From the NCBI RefSeq assembly GCF_905397435.1, contig NZ_CAJPVI010000042.1:16118-80117 (forward strand): 64,000 nt of DNA, read 5' to 3'. This document shows positions 8,961 through 17,675 of the stretch, in pieces. Numbering within the stretch: position 1 is the stretch's first letter; each line of letters opens with the position of its first letter. The stretch comes from Cupriavidus numazuensis. Its GTDB lineage: Bacteria; Pseudomonadota; Gammaproteobacteria; Burkholderiales; Burkholderiaceae. Made by a program: the position numbers and the translations under genes. Under the pieces are notes generated by a model that saw only the letters and a program-made list of their open reading frames with translations, was not told the DNA's origin and made no database searches.

Positions 8961-9042
8961 ATAGCAAGCCGTAAGACGAGTCGGGCGCCGCATGGGCACC
9001 CGGATTCGCTTCAACGTGCCAAAGCGCGGGGGCGCGCCCGGA

Positions 9043-9486
9043 TCAACCAGGGTTGCCGGACTTGCTGTCGATTTCGGCGCGCAGGCGCTCTTCCTGCTCA
9101 CGCAGTTCCGGCGTGAAGGCCTCGCCGAAATCATCGGCCTCGAACACCCGGCGGATTTCGATCTCGGAGTCGCCCTCCATCGGGTTGGGACAGCGCCGGA
9201 CCCACTCCACGGCTTCGTCCATGGACTTGACCTGCCACAGCCAGAATCCGGCGATCAGTTCATTGGTCGCCGCAAACGGACCGTCGACCACGGTCCGGTT
9301 GCTTCCCGAGAACCGTACCCGCTTGCCGCGCGAGCTAGGATGCAAACCCTCGCCGGCGAGCATCACGCCCGCCTTGACGAGTTCCTCGTTGAACTTGCCC
9401 ATGGCTTCGAGCAATTCGGTGCTGGGCATTTCGCCCGCCTCCGACTGTCTGGTTGCCTTCACGATCACCATCACACGCATCGTCAT
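9043..9486 (-). CDS. YciI-family protein
   Basis: This 147-residue protein of the YCII/DGPF family has a dimeric alpha-beta barrel fold. The N-terminus MRVMVIVKATRQSEAGEMPS, then FNEELVKAGVMLAGEGLHPS, then the VVDGPFAATNELIAGFWLWQVKS region containing the DGPF signature, all match the family. Members are small dimeric enzymes or stress-linked proteins with few proven reactions, and they are often encoded with ECF sigma factors. None is seen here. The first two in-frame ATGs (9486 and 9480) are both plausible starts. Confidence 0.9.
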   Translation of the reverse strand: MTMRVMVIVKATRQSEAGEMPSTELLEAMGKFNEELVKAGVMLAGEGLHPSSRGKRVRFSGSNRTVVDGPFAATNELIAGFWLWQVKSMDEAVEWVRRCPNPMEGDSEIEIRRVFEADDFGEAFTPELREQEERLRAEIDSKSGNPG

Positions 9487-9626
9487 GCCTCCGTGAGTGC
9501 GCGCCGGGCAAGCGTTGGGCCGGTGCGCAGTGTTTCAGGGGCCACTTTCGTGGCTGTGGCGCGGCACGCGCGCACGGCTACAGGCTAAGAGCCTTTGCGT
9601 CGACAGGCAACCCGCCGTCGTGGGTG

Positions 9627-9989
9627 TCAACCGCAGATGGCGATGATCTGGTTCAGCTGCTCGCAGGCAGCAGCGAACACGTCATCGGGCGCGCGCTTCC
9701 ACGGATGCGCCCTGGCACCGCGCGCTCGCCAGTCGAAGGACTTGGGCTGGTGCCCGAGAATGTAGCTCGCGACATTCTTCGGGCCATGGAATTTGATGGC
9801 GAACGGGTTCGTATCGTTGTACGAAGCTGTCGTCATCGGCAAGCCGATCACGATGCTCGTTCGTTCATTGAACGCCTTCGGGGAAAGCACGAGCATCGGG
9901 TGCATGTCTTTCATTTCCCGCCCGGACTGAGGGTTGCAGTCGATCCAGATAATGTCCTGACGATCCGGCACCCACGACGGCCGCGCCAT
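9627..9989 (-). CDS. mazF: MazF/PemK-type mRNA interferase toxin
   Basis: This 120-residue endoribonuclease toxin belongs to the CcdB/MazF fold. VPDRQDIIWIDCNPQSGREMKDMHPMLVLSP contains the conserved N-terminal strands, and HQPKSFDWRARGA matches the equivalent QVKSIAWRARGA of E. coli MazF. GLPMTTASY is the S2-S3 region. Its ATG overlaps the antitoxin stop by one base, the usual translationally coupled arrangement of antitoxin first and toxin second. The length is normal and no damage is visible, so it is probably active. The cleavage sequence cannot be predicted. Confidence 0.93.
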   Translation of the reverse strand: MARPSWVPDRQDIIWIDCNPQSGREMKDMHPMLVLSPKAFNERTSIVIGLPMTTASYNDTNPFAIKFHGPKNVASYILGHQPKSFDWRARGARAHPWKRAPDDVFAAACEQLNQIIAICG

Positions 9990-10243
9990 CAGAACACCTC
10001 CGCGCCGACGCGGCCGGTCGGCATCGCCTCACCCCCATGCTTTGCCGGATCGTACTTTTCCAGCTTCTCCGCCAGCGTCAGCTTGCGCGGCCCCAGCGGT
10101 TTCACCGTCACTCCAATCTCGTCGGAGGTAACTTCGACTTCCTGCCCAAGCTCGAAATGGGCCGCACGCGCCACTTCGGCCGGGATGCGGACCGCCAGAC
10201 TGTTTCCCCAGCGCTGGATGGTGAGTTTCGCGGTTGTCGGCAT
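9989..10243 (-). CDS. mazE: MazE/AbrB-type antitoxin
   Basis: This 84-residue antitoxin has a swapped-hairpin AbrB DNA-binding domain at residues 5-50 (KLTIQRWGNSLAVRIPAEV, typical of MazE). A flexible acidic/basic tail follows (LAEKLEKYDPAKHGGE) that would bind and inhibit the toxin. It is directly upstream of mazF with a one-base overlap. It probably represses its own promoter through the repeated GTTTAAAC palindromes just upstream (10267-10317). Confidence 0.93.
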   Translation of the reverse strand: MPTTAKLTIQRWGNSLAVRIPAEVARAAHFELGQEVEVTSDEIGVTVKPLGPRKLTLAEKLEKYDPAKHGGEAMPTGRVGAEVF

Positions 10244-10266
10244 GATGCAATCTCTGCTTCGTTATA

Positions 10267-10317
10267 CGTTTAAACGAGTTTAAACGACCCGCCATGATGT
10301 TTCAACTCGTTTAAACG
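10267..10317. promoter_or_regulatory. Triple GTTTAAAC operator of mazEF
   Basis: Three copies of the 8-bp palindrome GTTTAAAC lie between mazE and the next gene. Two are in the longer form CGTTTAAACG (10267-10276 and 10308-10317), and one is at 10278-10285. The two left copies are 11 bp apart, one helical turn. This fits cooperative binding of an AbrB-type antitoxin. Their position, 24-75 bp before the mazE start codon, covers the expected promoter. Confidence 0.6.
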
Positions 10318-10330
10318 CACCCGCCATCGC

Positions 10331-11254
10331 TTACCGCCCGTCAAAGCGCCGCGCCAGTCCCTTGTTGCGGAACGCGTCGACCACGAACTCGATGAACACA
10401 CGCGTGCGCGGCGGCAGCAGCGTGCGGCTCGGGTAGTAGAGCGAGATCGGCCCGTTGTCGGCGTACCAGCCGGGCAGCAGCCGCATCAGCGCTCCGCTCT
10501 CGAGCCTTGGCGCGGCATGCGGCATCGGCAGCAGCGCGATGCCAAGCCCGTGCATGGCCGCGTGGGCCATGGCTTCGGGGTCGTCGAAGATCAATCGCGC
10601 GCGGTGTTCGGCCGGCGCCTGTTCACCGACCTGGTTACGCAAGGTCCAGGCGCGCAAGCGGCCGGTGGCGCCGGAGCGCCGCACGATGCCGTCGAACGCA
10701 AGCAGGTCCGACGGGTGCCTGGGTAGCGCCTTTCCCTGCATGAACGCCGGCGATGCCACCGCGACCACGTGCGTCCGGGCAAGCTCGCGCGCGACCACGC
10801 CCTCGGTCAGTTCAATGCCGCCGCCAATGGCGGCATCGAAGCCGTCCCGGATCAGGTCCGTGGGACGGTTCTCGAAGTGCCAGTCCGGCACGATGCCGGG
10901 ATAGAGCGCGAGGAATTCGCCGAGCAGCGGCACCAGGTACTCGCGCCCGAACGCGAGCGCCATGCCGACCTTGAGCACGCCGGCGGGCTTGCCAGCATCC
11001 TCCGCCGCGCCGGCAAATGCATCGCGCAATGCCGAGAACGGATTGGACACCTGCGAGAAGAACTGCTCGCCGCCCGAGGTCAGCGTCAGCCGCCGCGTGC
11101 TGCGATGGAACAGCCGCAGTCCCAGGTGGCGCTCCAGGCGCGCGACGTTCTTGCTGACCGCCGCGGGCGTCAGTCCCAGCCGTCGCGCCGCAGCCGAAAA
11201 GCTGCCGGTTTCGGCGCTATGGACGAAAGATTCGAGCAGGTTCAGGGCTTCCAT
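10331..11254 (-). CDS. LysR-family transcriptional regulator
   Basis: This 307-residue LysR regulator has helix-turn-helix residues 1-60 (NLLESFVHSAETGSFSAAAR, LGLTPAAVSKNVARLE). The effector domain follows the CrgA/AphB-like branch (FHRSTRRLTLTSGGE, GYF-type C-terminal region). It is divergent from an SDR gene with 117 bp between start codons and probably regulates it. A 12-bp palindrome lies in between. Confidence 0.92.
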   Translation of the reverse strand: MEALNLLESFVHSAETGSFSAAARRLGLTPAAVSKNVARLERHLGLRLFHRSTRRLTLTSGGEQFFSQVSNPFSALRDAFAGAAEDAGKPAGVLKVGMALAFGREYLVPLLGEFLALYPGIVPDWHFENRPTDLIRDGFDAAIGGGIELTEGVVARELARTHVVAVASPAFMQGKALPRHPSDLLAFDGIVRRSGATGRLRAWTLRNQVGEQAPAEHRARLIFDDPEAMAHAAMHGLGIALLPMPHAAPRLESGALMRLLPGWYADNGPISLYYPSRTLLPPRTRVFIEFVVDAFRNKGLARRFDGR

Positions 11255-11300
11255 GCCCCCAGCTTATACCAATGGTTGAAAAACATGATCCGCAGTGATG

Positions 11301-11312
11301 CCTACCGGTAGG
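11301..11312. promoter_or_regulatory. Palindrome between LysR and SDR genes
   Basis: CCTACCGGTAGG is a perfect 12-bp palindrome 60 bp before the SDR start and 46 bp before the LysR start. It is a candidate LysR binding site, although it does not show the classical T-N11-A form. Confidence 0.4.
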
Positions 11313-11371
11313 GGAATCGCCTGACCATACTTCGATGCACCAACCACCCAACGCTTTCAGGAGCAAACATC

Positions 11372-12115
11372 ATGACCACCACTCTTTCCGACAAGGTTGC
11401 CTTCGTCACCGGCGGCGCGCGCGGTATCGGCGCTTCGGTCGTACGCCGACTGGCGCGCGAAGGCGCGGCTGTGGCCTTTACCTATCAGAGTTCGGGAGCG
11501 GGCGCGCACGCAGTGGCCGAGGAAATCAATGCCGCCGGCGGACGCGCACGGGCCTTCCAGGCTGACGCGGCGGACGCGGCTTCCGTGACGCGTGCGGTCG
11601 ACGATGCTGCCCGGCAGTTCGGCAAGATCGACATCCTGGTCAACAGCGCCGGCGTGCTGCTGCTGGGCCCGGTCGACGACTTTTCCCTGGAAGATTTCGA
11701 CAAGACGCTGGCGGTGAATGTGCGCGGCGTGTTCGTGGCAGCCAAGGCAGCACTGCCCTACATGGGCGAAGGCGGCCGCATCATCAATATCGGCAGCGTC
11801 AATGCGGATCGCATTCCGTTCGCCGGGGGCAGCGCCTACGCCATGAGCAAGGCAGCGCTGAAGGGCCTGGTACAGGGCATGGCGCGCGACCTCGGGCCCC
11901 GGGGCATCACCGTGAACAACGTGCAGCCGGGGCCGACCAATACCGACATGAACCCAGAGCACAGCGACTTTGCGACCTCGCTGCATGGACTGATGGCGTT
12001 GCAGCGCCACGCGCGGCCCGAGGAGATCGCGGGCATGGTGGCGTACCTCGCTGGCCCGGAAGCAGGCTTCGTCACGGGGGCCAGCCTGAACATCGATGGC
12101 GGCTTTGCGGCCTGA
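11372..12115 (+). CDS. Short-chain dehydrogenase/reductase (3-oxoacyl-ACP reductase-like)
   Basis: This 247-residue classical SDR has nucleotide-binding motif VTGGARGIGASV (TGxxxGxG) near residues 11-22, then NSAGV and a catalytic Ser-Tyr-Lys set in INIGSVN and SAYAMSKAAL. It ends with GASLNIDGGFAA, the C-terminal motif of many FabG-like enzymes. It would reduce a carbonyl with NAD(P)H; the substrate is unknown. It is divergent from its likely LysR regulator and followed by a strong terminator. Confidence 0.92.
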   Translation: MTTTLSDKVAFVTGGARGIGASVVRRLAREGAAVAFTYQSSGAGAHAVAEEINAAGGRARAFQADAADAASVTRAVDDAARQFGKIDILVNSAGVLLLGPVDDFSLEDFDKTLAVNVRGVFVAAKAALPYMGEGGRIINIGSVNADRIPFAGGSAYAMSKAALKGLVQGMARDLGPRGITVNNVQPGPTNTDMNPEHSDFATSLHGLMALQRHARPEEIAGMVAYLAGPEAGFVTGASLNIDGGFAA

Positions 12116-12276
12116 CGTCCAGCGCCGAAACGCTTCCAGGCCCTACGACGAGCCTGGAAGATGCCTGAATTTCCCCCTACCTTCGCAGGGATACGGTTCA
12201 TCGCGTGGATACCGTCATTGCTTATCGTGTGCTACTGCGGCACACGATTCCCCAAACATTGCCCGATCGTTCGGGA

Positions 12277-12308
12277 CCGGCGGCCGCTGGCCGGCCGCCG
12301 GCCTTTTT
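12277..12308 (+). terminator. Rho-independent terminator after the SDR gene
   Basis: CCGGCGGCC, 7 bp, GGCCGCCGG forms a perfect 9-bp GC stem (12277-12285 with 12293-12301), followed by CCTTTTTT. It lies 160 bp past the SDR stop. I see no other feature between the two genes here (12116-12465). Confidence 0.8.
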
Positions 12309-12465
12309 TCCCGATCCGACAGGCCCGCGCAGGACGCCGCGCAAACCGGGAATCGCTTACGCAGCAACGAGTTGAGTAGTTCTACTCTTTCCTGAACTGC
12401 TGCACTGCCGTCATAGTGCCCGCTTCACGCCCATCGGGCCGGGACAGGATAGCCAGACAGACGGT

Positions 12466-12954
12466 ATGAGCAGGCGTAAGGACTATAGCGTCGGCGCACA
12501 AGCCGAGAGCCAGGACGGCCAGCGCCGGCGCATCGATGAATGGATGACGCTGGTCGGCCAGCACAAGACCACGCTCGGCTTCGACGACTGGCTTCAGCAA
12601 GTTCTTGATGAACAGCACCAGCGCGCCGCGGCCGAGGCCGGCCACGGCGTATGCCAGCCCACCTCGCGCTTGCTGCGCCAGGGCGACATGCTGTTCCGGC
12701 TGGAACACGGGGCACGCTACCGCGTGCGCCACGGACAGGAGTCTCCGCGCGTCTTCACGTGCGTGTTCGATGGCGAAACGCCCTACATTGCCTTCGAGAA
12801 TGTGGTGACCGGCGTACGCTTTCCATGGATCACCGTGGACGGCGTATTCCGCCAAACCGAATTGCGTTCGATGGAACGGCTTGACGCCCACGACGCAGGG
12901 AAAAGCGCGGAAATCGGCGGGACTGGTCCCTCGGGACAGACATCGCCCGCATAA
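12466..12954 (+). CDS. Hypothetical protein, 162 residues
   Basis: I do not recognise this protein. It has a charged N-terminal segment (GQRRRIDEWMTLVGQHKTTLGFDDWLQQVLDEQHQ, in part). A beta-rich middle follows (RLLRQGDMLFRLEHGARYRVRHG, then FTCVFDGETPYIAFENVVTG), and the tail is Gly/Ser-rich. It has no signal peptide or membrane segment, so it is probably cytoplasmic. The codon use and GC-rich third positions match the neighbours, which supports real coding. No strong ribosome site precedes the ATG. Confidence 0.6.
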   Translation: MSRRKDYSVGAQAESQDGQRRRIDEWMTLVGQHKTTLGFDDWLQQVLDEQHQRAAAEAGHGVCQPTSRLLRQGDMLFRLEHGARYRVRHGQESPRVFTCVFDGETPYIAFENVVTGVRFPWITVDGVFRQTELRSMERLDAHDAGKSAEIGGTGPSGQTSPA

Positions 12955-13057
12955 GGAAGCGCGGATATATTCGTTCGCGCAAGGGATCGATCGCGTTACG
13001 GTTGCATGCTCATCGGGCTGGCTTCAGTCCGAATGATTCACATGGCACGCATGACCG

Positions 13058-14035
13058 ATGACTGCATCCCGACGACAATTCCTCCGCTACGGCACGGTGG
13101 CTACCGCCGCCATCGCCACCGACACGCTTCTTCTTGCCGCACTTCCCGGCGCCGGCGCAGTCCGCGCACAGGGACGCCCGTTATTGAAAGCGGGCGACCA
13201 GAAAGGCGGGCTGCGTGCCTTGCTCGAGTCCGCCGATGCACTGCGCGGACTGTCCTACGACATCCAGTGGACCGAGTTCCCCGCCGCGGCGCCGCTCGCT
13301 GAAGCGCTCAATGCGGGCGCCGTCGACTGCGGCCCCATTGGCGATGCGCCGGCGATCTTCGCGCTGGCTGCGGGCACGCGCATCCGCTTGATCGGCGCCA
13401 ATCGTTCCGATCCTTATGGCACCGCCATCCTTGTGCGCCCCGACTCGCCGCTGAAGAGCGCGGCTGACCTGAAGGGCAAGAGCATCGGTACCAATCGCGG
13501 TTCGATCGGCCATTTCGTCGCGCTCAAGGCGCTGGAATCGGCCGGACTGCGGCCGGAGGATGCCAACATCCGTTTCCTGCCGCCGGCCGATGCCAAACTC
13601 GCGCTGACCAGCGGTTCGGTCGATGCATGGGCAACCTGGGAACCCTATACCGCCATGGCCGAAACCAGCGGGCATGCACGCGTGCTGGTCAGCGGACGCG
13701 GCCTGTGGTCGGGGCTGAGCTATGTGGCCGCGACCGACACGGCGCTGGCGGCAAAACGCGCCGTGCTGGCCGATTTCCTGCAGCGCGTGGTACGCGCGCA
13801 GGCCTGGTCCTATCAGCATGTGCCGGAGTTCTCGGCGACGCTTGCGCGCATCATCGGCATTTCACCGGAGGCCGCGCGCCTGCAGTTCGAGCGCCGGCAC
13901 ACGCAGTGGCAGAAGATCGACGATGCGCTCATTGCCGAGCAGCAGCGCACCGCCGACTTCTACCTGAAGACGGGCCTGCTCAAACAGCGGCTCGACGCGC
14001 GAGCAACGTTCGATACCGGCTTCGCCATCGCTTGA
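13058..14035 (+). CDS. SsuA/TauA-like ABC transporter substrate-binding protein
   Basis: This 325-residue periplasmic receptor is of the nitrate/sulfonate/bicarbonate type. The N-terminus SRRQFLRYG resembles a Tat-type twin-arginine region, followed by a hydrophobic stretch ending GAVRAQG. Family features include the RVG/GDQKGG start, a GDAPAIFALAAGTRIRLIG segment and LKGKSIGTNRGSIGHF. WATWEPYTAMAE is the ligand-hinge segment typical of SsuA. No ATPase or permease gene is adjacent, so it is an orphan receptor in this window. It probably binds an alkanesulfonate or a similar small ion. Confidence 0.88.
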   Translation: MTASRRQFLRYGTVATAAIATDTLLLAALPGAGAVRAQGRPLLKAGDQKGGLRALLESADALRGLSYDIQWTEFPAAAPLAEALNAGAVDCGPIGDAPAIFALAAGTRIRLIGANRSDPYGTAILVRPDSPLKSAADLKGKSIGTNRGSIGHFVALKALESAGLRPEDANIRFLPPADAKLALTSGSVDAWATWEPYTAMAETSGHARVLVSGRGLWSGLSYVAATDTALAAKRAVLADFLQRVVRAQAWSYQHVPEFSATLARIIGISPEAARLQFERRHTQWQKIDDALIAEQQRTADFYLKTGLLKQRLDARATFDTGFAIA

Positions 14036-14063
14036 GACACAGTGGACTCAATCGACTGAGTGG

Positions 14064-14423
14064 TTAGTAGCCGTAGTCCACCGGAGCCTGGTAATAGCCG
14101 CGCGGCTGCGGGCCGCACGGTACGTAGCCGCCGATGTCGCCGCGATAGCAGTAGCCCGGCGGCACGGCCGGCGCGGCATAGCTGACGCGGGCGGGCGGTG
14201 CGTAGGCGGGCGGTGCGTAGGCGACCGGCGCAGGGGCAGCCACCACAGGCGCGGAAGCCACGGCCGCACCAAATGCGAGGCCCACCAGCGCGCCAACGGC
14301 AAGGGCCACGCCGGCCTGAGAGCCACCGCCATGGTGATAGCGGTCATGCGCCGACGCCGGCCCGGCAGCCAGCAGGGCAAGCGACACGGCGGCAGCGGAA
14401 GCGATACGGATGGAGGGGCGCAT
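14064..14423 (-). CDS. Small secreted Pro/Tyr-rich hypothetical protein
   Basis: This 119-residue protein has a clear signal peptide (residues 1-25, ending AGPASA). A His/Gly patch follows (HDRYHHGGG). A Gly/Ala hydrophobic segment (AGVALAVGALVGLAFGAAVASA) may be a membrane helix. The tail is a low-complexity repeat of AYAPPAYAPPA type ending in Tyr. Two Cys (YCYRG, YVPCG) may form a disulfide. The start at 14423 has AAGGAG at good spacing. Similar small envelope proteins are common in Burkholderiales, function unknown. Confidence 0.75.
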   Translation of the reverse strand: MRPSIRIASAAAVSLALLAAGPASAHDRYHHGGGSQAGVALAVGALVGLAFGAAVASAPVVAAPAPVAYAPPAYAPPARVSYAAPAVPPGYCYRGDIGGYVPCGPQPRGYYQAPVDYGY

Positions 14424-14902
14424 GATTGACTCCTTTTTCAGGGACTTCGGGTACTGATGTCGTGATGTCATCATGCACAAGAAACCCTCGCTCAGGTGTT
14501 TCCGCAGGCGCTCCCAGTTGTTAGCGGTGTAACGCGCGCTTCCGGCGGTAACGGACAATTACAACTGCCAGGCGACGCAGAAGGCGCATGCAGGGCCGTG
14601 TGATCTGAACGCTTTCATATAATCACCCGTCCGGCGGCCAGCCACACCGACCGCCACTTAACCAGCCGGCTTACCGCGCGCCAGACAGGCCCGACGTCAA
14701 GCCATGCGGCAGCGCCGCGCGTCGCTGGTCAATTTCGTGGAAGCGGCTCGGCCACAGCGTGGTCTCGCTTCCTGTGTTCGTCTCCCGCGCCCCCGGGCCA
14801 ATCCGCATCCTCAGGCATTCGCTCCCCGCCATCCGGCGCACAGTGGCTTGCCGGAGCGTCGGCGGCGACTTCCGGGCGGCCACGTCACAACGTGAATCCG
14901 CC
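14424..14902. promoter_or_regulatory. Intergenic region upstream of the MscS-type gene
   Basis: This is a 480-bp divergent region. A perfect TATAAT at 14618-14623 on the plus strand could be the -10 box of the channel gene, giving an untranslated leader of about 270 bases. The matching -35 (GCCGTG) is poor. I see no other gene. Confidence 0.35.
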
Positions 14903-17344
14903 ATGCGCAGACTTTCCTGGCTCGCCCTGAGCCTTGTGCTCACCGCACTGTTCCACCTCATGCCAGCCGCGATGGCGGCCGAGCCGGCGTCCGCGCCCGA
15001 TGCGGACCAGCCCCCGGCCCTGACGCACGCCGAGGCCATCACCGAACTCAAGCGCCTGCAGACCGAGCAGGACCGCATCAAGCAGTCCGCGTCCAGCGTC
15101 AATGGCACGACCCGCCTCGGGGATCTGGACGAAGCCCTGCACCAGCTCGCCAAGGACGTCGACAAGCTGACCGGCGCGCTGACGCCCCAGCGCGCTCAGT
15201 TGCAGGCCCAGCTCGACGTGCTCGGGCCACCGCCCGCAGCGGGCGCCACGCCCCCGGAAATGCCCGCCGTGGCACGGCAGCGGGCCGAGCTCAATGCGCG
15301 CAAGGTCCAGCTCGACAATGCGCTGAAGCAGGCGGCCGAAGGCAAGGAGAACATCGAGAACCTGAACGCCCAGCTCGCCAAGCTGCAGCGCAGCCGCATG
15401 AAGGACCAGCTTGCGCTGCGATCGGAAAGCATCCTGAACCCGCAGTTCTGGGCGCCGCTGTTCAAGCCATCCGATGACGACAGCGCGCGCATGGAAGCGT
15501 TCGTGGACGAAGTCGTGCCGCTGATCAAGACTGCATGGGAACCGGAGCAACGCGGCGCCACCGCGCTGCTGCTCATGCTCGCACTCGCGGTCTGGACGCT
15601 CGGCCGGCGCCTTGCCGAACGGGCCGCCGCGTGGTTCTGCCTGACGCGCCTGCCCGAAACCCGGTTGCGGCGCAGCGCGCTGGCTCTCGCCACCGCGCTC
15701 ACCACCGTCGTCACGACAGCACTCGCGGTGCAGCTGGTCTACTACGCCTTCACGCGCGGCTACGAGCCGCCGACTGACCTGCAGGACCTGCTCGGCGCAC
15801 TGGCCAGGCTCATGCTGACCAGCGCGCTGATTGCGGGGCTCGGCCGCGCGCTGCTGTGCACGCACCACCCCTCGTGGCGACTGCCGGCGATGGCAGACCC
15901 GGTGGCGCGCGCACTCAAGCCGTTCCCGCGCGCACTGGCCGGGCTGTTGCTGCTGGCGGGCACGCTCGAGTTGCTGAACCATATTGCCGATACCAGCGTG
16001 CCGTTCACGCTGCTGGGCCGCGGCCTGGTGTCGCTGGTGGTGGTGTTCACGATCGGCGCCGCGCTGCTGCGCGCCAACCGCGTACGCAGCGGGCTGGCCG
16101 CGGCCGGCGAGCGCGCCGAGGCACGCGCCACGCTGGCGGGCATGATCCACGCCGGCGTCACGCTCGCCGTTATCGTCGCGCTGATTGCGCTGCTCGCGGG
16201 CTATGTCAGCTTTGCCCGCTTCGTGACCTACGAACTGGTGTGGTTCGACATCGTGCTGTGCACGCTGTACCTGCTGACCCAGCTCACGCGCGACATCTTC
16301 GAAAGCCTGCTGTCGACGCAGCACGCGAGCGGCCGCGTGATCCGGCAGTTGTTCGGCGTGGACGACACCCGCCTGGAACAGGCATCGACGCTGCTGTCGG
16401 GCCTTGGCACCAGCGTGCTGACGATCGTTGCCATTATCGCGCTGCTGACCGGCGGCTTCGGCACCACGCCCGCGGAACTGCTCGACAGCCTGCTGACCGT
16501 GCTCGGCGGCGACAAGCTGCGTAGCTACAACATCATGCCGGAGCGCATCATCAACGCCGTGGTCGCGCTGTCGGTGGGCATCTGGCTGCTGCGTTCGGTA
16601 CGTCGCTGGCTCGATGCGGAGTTGCTGCCGCGCATGTGCATGGAGCCGGGCCTGCGCGCGTCGCTGGTCACGCTGTTCAGCAATGTCGGCTATGTGCTGA
16701 TCGTGCTGCTGACGCTGGCCCAGCTGGGCGTGAAGTGGGAGAACCTGGCGTGGATCGTCAGCGCGCTGTCGGTGGGCATCGGCTTCGGCCTGCAGGAGAT
16801 CGTCAAGAACTTCGTGTCGGGCCTGATCCTGCTGACCGAGCGCCCGGTGAAGGTCGGCGACATGGTCAGCATCAGCGGCGTGGAAGGCGACATCCGCCGC
16901 ATCAACGTGCGCGCGACCGAGATCCAGCTCGGCGACCGTTCCACGATGATCGTGCCGAACTCGCAGCTCATCTCGCAGAACGTGCGCAACGTGACCATGA
17001 GCCACAGCACGCAGGGCGTGGCCACGCTACAGCTCACCTTCCCGCTCAATACCGATCCGGAGCAGGTGCGCGACCTCCTGCTCGACGCCTATCTCGATAA
17101 CGAAACCATCCTCGACCACCCGGTGCCATCGGTCACCTTCAGCCAGCTCGCACCCAACGGCATTACGCTGAGCGTGACGGGCTTCGTGGCCAACCCGCGG
17201 GTTGCGGCTTCCACCAAGAGCGACCTGCTGTTCGAGATCCTGAAGCGCCTGCGCAGCGCCGGCATTTCGCTGACCATGCCGCAGACGCTGCGCGTCGAGA
17301 ACCTGCCGGGCATGACGGCGGAAGCGCTGCTGCCGGCGCCATGA
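14903..17344 (+). CDS. Large MscS-family mechanosensitive channel (MscK/MscM-like)
   Basis: This 813-residue inner-membrane channel opens under membrane tension to release solutes. It has a signal peptide (residues 1-25, ending AAMAAE). A periplasmic coiled-coil of about 180 residues is rich in Gln, Lys and Leu. About eight hydrophobic helices follow between residues 215 and 600. The MscS pore and beta domain include LSVGIGFGLQEIVKNFVSGL and LLTERPVKVGDMV, then MIVPNSQLISQNVRN. The ATG at 14903 was chosen because the signal peptide begins there. It ends about 330 bp before the porin gene; the riboswitch in between indicates a separate transcription unit. Confidence 0.9.
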   Translation: MRRLSWLALSLVLTALFHLMPAAMAAEPASAPDADQPPALTHAEAITELKRLQTEQDRIKQSASSVNGTTRLGDLDEALHQLAKDVDKLTGALTPQRAQLQAQLDVLGPPPAAGATPPEMPAVARQRAELNARKVQLDNALKQAAEGKENIENLNAQLAKLQRSRMKDQLALRSESILNPQFWAPLFKPSDDDSARMEAFVDEVVPLIKTAWEPEQRGATALLLMLALAVWTLGRRLAERAAAWFCLTRLPETRLRRSALALATALTTVVTTALAVQLVYYAFTRGYEPPTDLQDLLGALARLMLTSALIAGLGRALLCTHHPSWRLPAMADPVARALKPFPRALAGLLLLAGTLELLNHIADTSVPFTLLGRGLVSLVVVFTIGAALLRANRVRSGLAAAGERAEARATLAGMIHAGVTLAVIVALIALLAGYVSFARFVTYELVWFDIVLCTLYLLTQLTRDIFESLLSTQHASGRVIRQLFGVDDTRLEQASTLLSGLGTSVLTIVAIIALLTGGFGTTPAELLDSLLTVLGGDKLRSYNIMPERIINAVVALSVGIWLLRSVRRWLDAELLPRMCMEPGLRASLVTLFSNVGYVLIVLLTLAQLGVKWENLAWIVSALSVGIGFGLQEIVKNFVSGLILLTERPVKVGDMVSISGVEGDIRRINVRATEIQLGDRSTMIVPNSQLISQNVRNVTMSHSTQGVATLQLTFPLNTDPEQVRDLLLDAYLDNETILDHPVPSVTFSQLAPNGITLSVTGFVANPRVAASTKSDLLFEILKRLRSAGISLTMPQTLRVENLPGMTAEALLPAP

Positions 17345-17504
17345 CGCCGCGCACCGGCATGGGGACGAGGCACCCGCACGTTGCCCCCAAGCCGCCAGAT
17401 CGGTGCGCCAGCCGCGCGCCATGCATCGGTCTGGCGCGCCATGCACGGCAAATACATGGCACGCATGTTGCTGAATGCAAGCGGGGAAGCGGCCGCGTGT
17501 CGCT

Positions 17505-17632
17505 CACCGAAGGGTAGCTAGGGTTCCGGTCGTGCCATGCGCACGATGCCTGGTCCGAGAGCGACCGGCCACCGGCACCTGATCCGCCGGCGGCTCCACG
17601 GCGGGACAAAAGCCCGGGAGGTTCACTTCGCA
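17505..17632 (+). ncRNA. Guanidine-I (ykkC) riboswitch
   Basis: All three highly conserved blocks of the ykkC/guanidine-I aptamer are present in order. They are CTAGGGTTCCG (17518-17528), CTGGTCCGAGAGC (17550-17562) and ACGGCGGGACAAAAGCCCGG starting at 17598. Stem P1 can form between CGAAG (17508-17512) and CTTCG (17626-17630). Blocks one and two are joined by a hairpin with GCGC-type arms. A variable GC-rich arm joins blocks two and three. It sits 44 bp before the porin start codon. A second imperfect hairpin (17631-17651) between aptamer and ribosome site may be the expression platform. In other bacteria binding of guanidinium turns expression on. Confidence 0.93.
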
Positions 17633-17675
17633 GAGAGGTGGCTTCCCTGCCTTTGTCACTGACCGGAGCCATTTC

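Noticed and set aside
12382..12891. Minus-strand frame opposite the 162-residue hypothetical gene
   Set aside because: The plus-strand protein has a more natural composition and secondary-structure pattern, so the minus frame is more likely the shadow.
14885..17005. Open frame of about 700 codons antisense to the MscS-type gene
   Set aside because: Same reason: low-complexity Gln/Arg/His composition and no start signal. The plus-strand channel has all family motifs.
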